In this document: piece after piece, positions 55,761-64,000 of the stretch | How positions within the stretch are numbered: position 1 is the first letter of the stretch | How the letters are laid out: the number at the start of each line of letters is the position of its first letter | Source: Glandiceps talaboti | Lineage: Eukaryota; Hemichordata; Enteropneusta; Spengelidae | Assembly: GCF_964340395.1 (NCBI RefSeq) | Contig: NC_135551.1 | Location: 124,001 to 188,000 of the forward strand | Direction of reading: 5' to 3' | DNA: 64,000 nucleotides | Program-made: the position numbers and the translations under genes | Notes under the pieces: generated by a model | Databases searched by the model: none | Told to the model about the DNA's origin: nothing | The model's input: only the letters and a program-made list of their open reading frames with translations

Positions 55761-56950
55761 ATGGAGTTTGTTCACAGTAATCACGGGAAGATGAAACTTG
55801 TTTACCAAGATTCCGTTACGTTTATGTGAAACAGAAAGATCTAGTTAATGGCGTTGTAACATACGAATGCGAAAAGAGAAGACACAGTAATTGTAAGGCC
55901 AAAGTGAAAGTTTGCGGGAATGAAGTGGTAGGTCATGTAAATGACCATACCCATGCTGCTGACCCAAGTCAACATGAAGTCCTAACCGTCAGACAAGACA
56001 TAAAGAGAAGAGCCATTGATACTGAGGAGACAGCGCAACAAATTATTACACAGGCAGTCCAGGATATATCTGAAGCAGCATCGACTCACATACCACCTAT
56101 TAGACATATTAGGCGCGGAATAAGACGTTATAAGCAAGTTAATGATGCCCCTCACCCCATTCCACAGAATGCTGCCGATATGGAGATTCCTGATTAGTAC
56201 AAGTTATGTATTAAATGATCATCAAATATTGATAAATTTCATGATTACAATACCTTCTAAAATAATGTATGTTCCCGGTTTTTAAGTATGCATGTGATAA
56301 ATTATGATATATGTACTCATGTAATTTCAATTTCATTTTTGCAGAAAATGGCTGATGGGGAGGATTTCCTTTTATATGACAGTGAAGACAGTGATCAGCG
56401 CATGCTGTTATTTTCCACTGCTCAAAATATGAGACTTCTAGAAAATTCGTCTGACTGGTTTGCTGATGGGACTTTCAAAGTCGTTCCTGAGTTGTTTTTT
56501 TAACTTAACACTATACATTCTTTAAGTGCTGGTCATGTTATACCATGCGTGTATGCCCTGCTGCCTAACAAACAACGTGAAACTTATCGACATCTTCTAC
56601 AACAGCTCAGACGACATGGCAGACGGACGCCCCGCTTTCCCATGACGATGTGGAACATGCATGACCGACTGATCGACGATCTTCCCCGGACCAACAATTC
56701 CGTAGAAGGATTGCATAACCATATGCAGGCTAATATAACATCATATCACCCTAATATCTGGAAATTTCTCAAAGTGTTGAAGAGGGAGCAGGCTCTGAAC
56801 AACGTTATCGTTAATCAGATCATCGCAGGTGACCCAACACCACCACAACGAAAAAGATACAAGGAGTCAGAGACCAGGATCAGAGAAATTGTTGCCGATT
56901 TCGAGAATCGTCATGTGCTTGACTTTTGCGGGAATAGCCCACAACCTCCA
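55761..56950 (+). pseudogene. FLYWCH zinc finger / MULE-type transposase gene, broken
   Basis: The plus strand reads MEFVHSNHGKMKLVYQD. After a one-base frameshift at ~55812 it continues VYVKQKDLVNGVVTYECEKR, HSNCKAKVKVCG and VVGHVNDHTHAADPS, a FLYWCH-type DNA-binding finger with C..C and H.H pairs. After a helical linker, an in-frame stop at 56195 and a likely intron (acceptor TTTTTGCAG at ~56344) comes the MULE transposase: LLFSTAQNMRLLENSSDWFA, DGTFKVVPELFF (first catalytic Asp), a stop at 56501, then SAGHVIPCVYALLPNKQRET. RRHGRRTPRFPMTMWNMHD and DDLPRTNNSVEGLHNHMQA follow at once, so ~100 residues with the second Asp and the C/H region are missing. It cannot be an active transposase. Related host-like genes are common in aquatic invertebrates. 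Confidence 0.82.
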
Positions 56951-57250
56951 GTTTTGAATATTATAGTACTGTTATTGATGCAATCAGATTCCAGAGTTCT
57001 ACTCAATTTGGTGCCGATTTCGAGAATCGTCATGTGCTTGACTTTTTGCGGGTAATAGCCCACAACCTTGAGTTTTGAATATTGTACACATGTAGTACTG
57101 TTTAGTATTTATGCAATCAGATTCCAGAGTTCTCCACAAATTGTTGCCGATTTCAAGAATCGTCATGTGCTTGACTTATGACTAGCCCACAACCTTAAAT
57201 TTTGAATATTGTAGTACTGTTTAGTATTTATGCAATCAGATTCTGGAATT
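56891..57250. repeat. Tandem triplication of the transposase gene's 3' end
   Basis: GCCGATTTC(G/A)AGAATCGTCA then TGTGCTTGACTT starts near 56894, 57013 and 57146 (119 and 133 bp apart). Each copy includes the last coding residues (ADFENRHVLDF) and following sequence to CAGATTC(C/T)(A/G)GA.TTCT. This is the third case in the window where the edge of a coding region has been tandemly amplified. Confidence 0.9.
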
Positions 57251-57379
57251 CTACACTTATGCAATTCCAATTAACTGCATTATTTACAAATCAAATCCCA
57301 TGTTTATCACACTTTGTTGTTTGTATTTTTCTTTACTGTCATCACAATTTCAGTCTAATGTCCGAAATAAAATGTGTAT

Positions 57380-57977
57380 GTGTATATAACAGTGATTGTG
57401 TTTGAGTTCAGTCATTTTGATCACATCGTGAACAAAAATTCCTATTTGGTAATCACGTTGCTTGTATACATCTAGCATTAGGAGGCGTCTAAATAAGGGG
57501 GGAGAGTGGGTGTTGTAACTACTGAAGGTAATTATGCGAGCAATTTTCTTTTGGATGATTAGTATATCTTTGAGGTAAGACTGATATGTACAGCCCCATA
57601 CTTCAAGTCCATATGACAGATGGGGAAGAACAAGTGTTTTATATATCATCAAAAGAATATGCTGACATCAAAAGAATATGTATAACGAAGTCTGTACAAA
57701 ATACCAGTTAGCTTACTCATTTTTTTCTTCACTTCTAAAATGTGGCAATTCCATAACATTTTACTATCCAAATATACTCCAACATAAGAGGTATTACTGA
57801 CAAAGTTCGTCTACCACCAATGAGTAATGCATGTGATTTAGCAGAATTTACTGTTAATTTGTTTGCATCACACCAGTTTGTAACATTTGCAAGGGCTGAG
57901 TTTATATTGCTGGTGTTTGTTGATGAACACTTTTCAAGTGAATGAAACAGGTTCGAATCATCGATGTAAGGCCTGAA
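57380..57977 (-). pseudogene. LINE B reverse transcriptase, displaced C-terminal part
   Basis: It starts with the YxDD block as YIDDSNLFHSLEKCSSTN, followed by ANVTNWCDANKLTVNSAKSH and, after a frameshift near 57650-57770, YKTLVLPHLSYGLEVWG, IQKKIARIITFSSYNTHS and RLLMLDVYKQRDYQIG. These are exactly the blocks that should follow FINDLPNSS of the piece ending at 61193. Confidence 0.85.
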
Positions 57978-58611
57978 ATTGACAAGTCATTGAGAATGAC
58001 ATAGTCCCCGCTATAATTGGGTTTTAAGGAATTATCACTACTCTGATCACGCAACAACATTTGTGAACCTAAAACAAACAGACTTAGATATGTTGTGTGT
58101 GCTTGTTGGACTTGGAATATGCCTCCAACAATAAAGGATTGGTTGGGTATGGGGGATCATATCGCGATGAAAATGGAGTTTGAGTTATGGCTTTGGACAT
58201 GGAAAATTCACAAACAAAATGGCTGCCAGGCAGCCATATTGGATCGTATCACGACGAAAATGGATATGCACATGTATGTCATAGAACACTGTCCTAATAC
58301 CAACTATAAAGGGCCACTGCAATTCTATTTCTTTCTTTACACTAATATGTTCATACTGCCCCCTAATGAAAGGAATGTATGATTAAATGTTGATTTACTG
58401 CATGCGTCATATAGAAATGGGAGGGGGAAAATCTGTACCTCCCAGCCTGCTTCCTTCGACTTTTTTCGTGTTTCCGGAATATGCGGAGCACTCACGTGTT
58501 AGCAAAGCCAAAGGTGTTGTTTACATTTGTAATATTACGTCATCCTTGAGGCCAACCTGGTCTTGGTCTTGTTAGCCTAGTGGTTCACTATGGCAGTACC
58601 GTTAATCGACA

Positions 58612-58668
58612 ATGGTTCGACGTTATGTTTTTGGAGGCTGCAGTAACACGAAGAGTGATTCGATCACC
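58612..58668 (+). pseudogene. THAP-domain N-terminal fragment
   Basis: MVRRYVFGGCSNTKSDSITL then HL. The Met-V-x-x-C/Y...GCSN....V/I.LH pattern is the start of a THAP zinc finger, which usually continues FP.D. Here the match stops at once. THAP domains occur in P-element-type transposases and in host factors. Only ~22 residues remain, so it is a remnant at best. Confidence 0.5.
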
Positions 58669-59110
58669 TTACATTTGGCACACATAATGGATATAAACTG
58701 AAATTTTAGTCTTCAAAATTTTGTGTTGTTTCAAGCGTTATGAACCTATTTTGTCAGCCACCGTGACGGTAAATTCAACACAGACGTACGTATGTACCCA
58801 CAATCATTAACTTGAGAACTTGCAAGGTCAGATTGAAATATGATGAAATATAGACCACATAAGGTAGAGACACCAAATTTGGCACAGATAATGAATATAA
58901 ACTAAAATTTTAGTCCTGAAAATGTTGTGTTGTTTCAAGCATCGCAACGCACCTTGTATTGTCGGCAGGACAAAGTTCGACACAGACACAACACAGCTAC
59001 AATCATTACCATCGACCGTAATTTGACAACTTGCAAATTTCCTGCTATAACATTTATTCAATATAAATACGCATTGTATGGGTTGTTTAATACATAATAA
59101 AAAAATTTAC

Positions 59111-59199
59111 CTTGGAAATTTAGTGAAAACATGATTTACGGGGTTGTAAGCCACGGAAACTTCCGTGTAGTCCTTACACGATGCTGACAAGGCCGCCAT
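59111..59199 (-). other. Possible 5' coding exon inside the TIR transposon
   Basis: On the minus strand an ATG in good context (TTCACGATGGCGG) opens MAALSASCKDYTEVSVAYNP then VNHVFTKFP and ends at a donor AAG|GTAAAT. No downstream exon was identified. Confidence 0.25.
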
Positions 59200-59999
59200 C
59201 GTGAAAGCGCACGTCAGAACGAGGTTCTACAGCAGGCCATTATTGCGTAAATTGCTACCCAGTCTTTATTCTGCTAGCTAGCTATGAGTATGATGTACAT
59301 GAATGATGATTCGGCAAATGTTCAGATACATACATGACAAATAGAGCACAGGCAACCAGCGAGTTTTTATCGGGTTCAGAGTAGACTTTACCGCTTACCC
59401 AAGTCTCTGGGCTAATTATTTACACTTTTTTTCTGAAAAACATTCAGTCATGTATTGCGAGAGCCTAGACTTCGCTACATTGTAAGTATGGAAAAGGCAA
59501 AAAAAAATGTGGGAATAGAAATGGGAAAAGAAATAGTATCAACACATAACAAACGCAAAAAAAAATCGATCAAGGAACTTGTCCCAGTCTAAATTCAGAG
59601 GTACAAAGTCCACTATGTAAAATTCAAAACGCTCACCACAACTAATCTACTCTGCATGGAAAATATAAAAAATCATGATGCAATCATAGACAATGGAGGG
59701 GAGACGGCTCATTGTTACATTGTATCCTGGGGATAAATCACTGATCTATCCATGGTTCAATCGAATACTATGTGACGCGACTACTATACTAGAGATCACC
59801 ACGATCAATGATTGCCGATCGAGGGAATTTTCGATTTTCGATCGCTCAAACATTCTTTTTCGATGTGCCACTTTGCTTAGAAAGCACTGGAGTGAATTGA
59901 ATACCACTGAACACGACTACACAGCAACACATTGTAAAGACATACTAGTACCAGACAGGACATGACACTATAGAAGACAACTTTAATACCAATTCTTGT

Positions 60000-60215
60000 T
60001 TATAAGTCTGTCTTGATCTTGTGTAGGTGACCTGATCATCATCGCCGTAACCACCCGTCGAACTTTCACTTGTACCGTCCGGTTCGAAGGAATAGGGTTC
60101 AATAACACCGTCAAAGATGAAAGCTAGGCTGTGATCCTCTTCACTTGAAAAATCTGACGAACATTCGCCGTCCCGTTCGAAAGATACAGTTTCTAGAACT
60201 TGTTGTTGTGACTAA
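60000..60215 (-). other. Acidic open segment inside the TIR transposon
   Basis: The minus-strand frame reads TVSFERDGECSSDFSSEEDH, then SLAFIFDGVIEPYSFEPDG and SESSTGGYGDDDQV. The (I/V)(Q/E)PY.FEP motif with acidic surroundings resembles the segment found next to P2X7-type cysteine-rich domains in many invertebrate proteins, but the cysteine-rich part is not seen. Could be an exon of the element's own gene. Confidence 0.3.
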
Positions 60216-61192
60216 GCCTCCATAGAAATGCATGTTAGGAAGGTGAAGTTCAAGGTTATGTGTTCCTACTATGACGACATAACAGGAATGCTTTCATATG
60301 CAAATATAAATACTCGCTCAGCAGAGGGTGTCATGAGTGTGGAAGCAGCATAATTTCTAACGAGATTTTCACTATTCGTGGTCACTTTTTTTCTCCTCAA
60401 CGCTATAGAAATGTGTTAAGTGGCTATTTTTTATTGATTTGATGAAAAGTGAAAAATAGAATTGCAGTGGCCTTTTAAATTAAATGAGATCTGTTCAAGC
60501 ATGTCTGAGTTATGGCTTTGGACATGGAAAATTCACAAACAAAATGGCTGCCAGGCAGCCATATTGGATCGTATCACAACGAAAATGGATATGCACATGT
60601 ATGTCATAGAACACTGTCCTATAATACCAACTTTGAATGAGATCTGTTTAAGCATGTCTGAGCTATGGCTTTGGACATGGAAAATTCACAAACAAAATGG
60701 CTGGCAGGCAGCCATATTGGATCGTATCACGACGAAAATGGATATACACATGTATGTCACAGAACACTGTCCTAATACCAACTTTGAATAAGATCTGTTC
60801 AAGCATGTCTGAGTTATGGCTTTGGACATGAAAATTCACAAACAAAATGGCTGCTAGGCGGCCATATTGGATCGTATCATGACAACAATGAATATGCACA
60901 TGTATGTCATAGAACACTGTCCTAATACCAACTTTGAATGTGATCTGTTAAAGCATGTCTGAGTTATGGCTCTAGACAGGGAAAATTCGCAAACAAAATG
61001 GTTGCTAGGCGGCCATATTGAATCGTATCATAAAACAAATTGACGTGCATATATGCCATAGTATGTTGCCCCTGTACCAAGTTTGAAAAAAATCGGTCCA
61101 GGCATCTCCAAGAAACAGCTGCGGACGGACGGACGGACAGACGGAACCCAATCCATAAGTCCCCGTTCCGGACTTCGTCCGCGGGGACTAAA

Positions 61193-62982
61193 AATATCTG
61201 AAGAGTTTGGTAAATCATTTATGAAGATGAGGAAAAGTATTGGGCCCAAAATAGACCCTTGTGGAACACCACAAGTTATGTTTTGTTTCATTGATTCTAT
61301 ATTACCAATACTCACAAATTGACATCTTGAATCCAAATAACTTTTAAACCAATCCAGTGCCACCCCTCTAATGCCTTGGTGATCGAGTTTTGAAAATAAA
61401 ATGTTATGGTTAACAGTATCAAATGCCTTTGAGAAGTCTATAAATATGCCTGTTGTAGATTTTCCTTTGTCTAGTTCATCCAATAAATGTTGAACAAGGC
61501 AAATAAGTGAAAGTTTACAGCTGTACTTTTCACGAAAACCATACTGGTGCTGAAAGAGCAAGTCATGTTTCTCTACAAAATTCACGTTTACATGTTTACA
61601 CATTATTTTTTCAAATACTTTGCTAATGATTGGCAAAATAGAAATTGGTCTGTAATTTCCTGTGTCTTCTGGATCTCCTTTTTTGAAGAGCGGAATAAAC
61701 TTCGCAATTTTAAGGGAGTCTGGAAAACATCCAGTTGAGAAAGATAAATTTACAATGTTACATAAGGGTTTTGAAACATAGGGCATAGCATACTTTAGCA
61801 GTTTTGCATCGATTTTGTCCCAGCCTGATGCTTTGTGTACATTTAAGCTTGAAATAATGTCTTCTACTTCCCCAACTGAAGTTGGCTTTAGGAAGAAACA
61901 GTGAGGTACATAGTCACCCATGAAGTCACGAAAACAACCGTTTCCATTTGCCTGAATATTCTTGGCAAGTTTTTCACCAATGTTAACAAAGTGGTTGTTG
62001 AAAACATCAACTATATCTGGAATTTCTGTATGAATAACATTACAGAAACTTTTTATCTTGGTAGGAATAGAAGAGTTACTATTTTTCTTTTTACCCAGCA
62101 GATCATTTACCACTCGCCATGTCTCTTTCATGTCGTTATAATGTATATTAAACAAATCAGAATAGTATTTTTTCTTAGCTTTCCTTAAAATGTTTGTTAA
62201 CACATTTCTGTATCTTTTGAATTTTGGAAGAATATTTTCTTCAAATTTACTCCAGACTACTTTTTTGAAGAGGTTGTGTTTCTTTCGAATAGATTTCCGT
62301 ATTGCCGTTGTGATCCAGGGTTTGTTTTTAACACCTTTCTTGACTTTATTTATGTTTTTGAGTGGCGCGTGGGTATTACAAATATTTAAGAAGGTGTTAG
62401 TGAACTTGGTCATTGCTTCATTTACATCTTTACAGTTCAATACTTCATGCCATGTTTCATCTTACAAATCATGTCTAAATGAATCTAATTTGAATTTAGA
62501 ATAATTCCTAAAAAGTGCATTTGCTTTTGATGCAGAATGCATGGTCATTGAGTGAAAGAATGCAAAGGTTGGCAAATGATCTGAGATATGGGCTAACAGA
62601 GTGCCTGATGTAATATTCAAATGAGCCATATTTGTGTACAGATGATCGATTGTTGTCTCACTTGCACCAGTTATTCTAGTAGGTGTGATTATCGTTTGCT
62701 GACAGTGTAAACATGATAAAACACTAAGAAGTTTATCAGCTGTTGCCTCACAAGGCTGTGAAACGTCAATGTTGAAGTCGCCGACAAGAAAGCACCCAGC
62801 ATAACCCTGTACTCTACGGTACAAAATTTGCTCCAAGCTATCAATAAATAGGTCTGAGTTTGAACTTGGAGGTCTGTATATTGTACCTATGATAAATTTG
62901 TTATTTCTGTTAATAACCTCAATCCAAAGAGACTCAGCATCTGTGATGACAATATCGTTCAGAATATTATAATGAAGGCTGT
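61193..62982 (-). pseudogene. LINE B endonuclease end and reverse transcriptase
   Basis: The endonuclease frame (62836-62462) and RT frame (62440 onward) are the same frame, separated only by a TAA at 62462-62464, so a single nonsense mutation split the ORF. The RT shows WDKIDAKLLKYAMP, IPLFKKGDPEDTGNYRPISI, QYGFREKYSCKLSL, GIFIDFSKAFDTVNHNIL (catalytic Asp), GVPQGSILGPILFLIFINDL, and is cut at PNSSDIF. A C-terminal tail of repeat-encoded residues (SVRPSVRS) is read-through into the family A element and is not part of the protein. Jockey/CR1-type by these blocks. It is inactive. Confidence 0.9.
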
Positions 62983-63348
62983 CATGAACATAATAATAAT
63001 GTTAATAATGTTGGGTTCTTATATAGCGCTTTCCCACATCGTGCTGAAAGCGCTTTACAATTATTACTCCTGGCTCGGATCAGAATGGCACAACGGTCCT
63101 TTAGTCTTCCTCAACTCCCCGGGGAGCATACAATCCATTGCAGCCATTTCAGCGTATAGGAGTAAAGCCTTCACATTGCAACCTACATCCTACCAGGTCC
63201 CCAATTATACAGCTGGGTTGACTGAAGCACAGTCGTGGTTCAAATCTTGCCCAAGGACTTTAGCCACTCAGAAACAAACAGCAGACAGCAACAGGGCTCG
63301 AACCTGCAACCTGTAGATTCCAAGCCGGTCACGCTAACCATTCACCCA
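62983..63348 (-). mobile_element. tRNA-derived SINE inserted in LINE B
   Basis: On the minus strand the head has an A box TGGTTAGCGTGACC (63340-63327) and a B box GGTTCGAGCC (63304-63295), spaced as in tRNA genes. A body with CTAAAGTCCTTGGGCAAGAT and AAAGCGCTTT..AAAGCGCTATATAAG follows, then an (ATT)n tail at ~63010-62991. TCATGA is present on both sides as a possible short target duplication. Transcription would be by RNA polymerase III. Confidence 0.88.
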
Positions 63349-63670
63349 TCATGACTCCACATACATTCCTACACCTCCCCCACGTCCTACATCTCGACAG
63401 TTTACTTCAAAAGAATAATTTGGCAGGGTAAAAATGCTTTTGTTATCCACCTTCCAGATCTCAGACACAGCAATTATTTCAAACTGTGCCTGGAGACTAT
63501 GTTGAAAGTCATTGTAGTTTTTACTGTGAAATAGAGAAAATATCACATAGATTGCCTCAGGAAGCACTATTAAACTCTGAGACAGAGTACGATTTACAAT
63601 GCACATCAACAAGCCTTGTGTAGGCAATTCTTTTGCAATTGGTGTGCAAACATTTTGCTTCTGGTCTTGT

Positions 63671-64000
<330 letters not shown>

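Larger units (their letters stand above)
58308..60476. mobile_element. DNA transposon of ~2.17 kb with terminal inverted repeats
   Basis: The left end, 58308-58330, reads AAAGGGCCACTGCAATTCTA then TTT. The right end, 60454-60476, is its inverse with one or two mismatches. Target duplication is not clear: TTAA follows the right end and TATA precedes the left, so a TTAA-type insertion with a later change is possible. The inside holds a THAP-like start, a possible minus-strand first exon and an acidic segment, but no complete transposase. A ~206-bp internal duplication (TTTGGCACA.ATAATG.ATAT at 58672 and 58878) is present. Confidence 0.8.
57983..61192 (+). mobile_element. Pearl-like family A element, copy 5, split by a TIR transposon
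   Basis: The left part 57983-58305 has the family A start (CAAGTCATTGAGAATGACAT, TAGTCCCCGCTATAATTGGG) and most of one core up to TACCAAC. The right part 60480-61192 resumes at AATGAGATCTGTTCAAGCAT, with about four cores, the GGAC run at ~61125-61144 and the hairpin ending CTAA at 61189-61192. The break falls inside one core unit, where intact copies read CCAACTTTGAATGAGATC. Confidence 0.88.
57380..63670 (-). mobile_element. LINE B, interrupted by a SINE and by nested DNA elements
   Basis: One minus-strand non-LTR element is spread over 6.3 kb. The endonuclease N-terminus is at 63627-63350 ([21 protein letters not shown]). A SINE occupies 62983-63348. The rest of the endonuclease is at 62982-62465 (GTIYRPPSS, VGDFNID, TTIDHLYTN, ISDHLPTF). 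The RT runs from 62440 to ~61193. A family A element with its own insertion occupies 57983-61192. The RT then resumes at 57975 (YIDDSNLFHSLEKC, WCDANKLTVNSAKSHALL) and ends with LPHLSYGLEVWG and IQKKIARIITFS near 57430. The pieces are in register and do not overlap, which supports one original copy. Confidence 0.85.

Overview
The window is eukaryotic, AT-rich and very repeat-dense. Nothing in it looks bacterial or viral as a whole. Spliced exons with good donor and acceptor sites, non-LTR retrotransposons whose ORF1 carries an SGNH hydrolase domain, a tRNA-derived SINE, and several copies of an element with ~151-bp tandem core units, an (ACGG)n microsatellite and a 3' hairpin all point to a marine invertebrate. 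The last element strongly resembles the 'pearl'/CvA elements I recall from bivalve molluscs, so a mollusc or other lophotrochozoan is my best guess. I cannot settle this from sequence alone.

Host genes. Two genes on the minus strand are supported. (1) A CRYZL1-like (quinone oxidoreductase-like 1) gene has three consecutive exons at 34054-33977, 33430-33358 and 11175-11062. Intron phases match, and the joined protein aligns with the GroES-like N-terminal half of CRYZL1. The intron between the last two exons is about 22 kb and holds most of the repeats of the left half. The first exon and all exons after 11062 were not found. (2) Upstream of it on the same strand are the last two coding exons (43102-43044 and 37582-37386) of a gene I do not recognise. 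They are separated by an intron almost filled by a ~5.1-kb minisatellite of 57-bp units.

Mobile elements, left to right: LINE A with an intact 1190-residue ORF2 (3101-7635); five copies of the pearl-like family A (7636, 15101, 17564, 36731, 57983); family B, which has the same architecture (11505-12936 and, inverted, 25058-26433); degenerate LINE reverse transcriptase pieces (14040-14600, 16320-16800); a foldback-like element whose inverted ends are tandem repeats and which carries Penelope-like and Gypsy pieces (29638-32812); a MITE (46749-47250); LINE C (49140-50650); a broken FLYWCH/MULE transposase gene (55761-56950); and LINE B (57380-63670), interrupted by a SINE and by a family A element that is itself interrupted by a TIR transposon.

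The most unusual signal is that two different exons of the CRYZL1-like gene are each followed by a tandem array made from the exon's own 3' edge plus its splice donor (six exon edges, 72-75 bp apart, at 10690-11061 plus the exon; four donors, 47-48 bp apart, at 33781-33976). At the second exon in order of the array description, 11062-11175, the array is a multiple of three and stays open in the exon's frame for several units.
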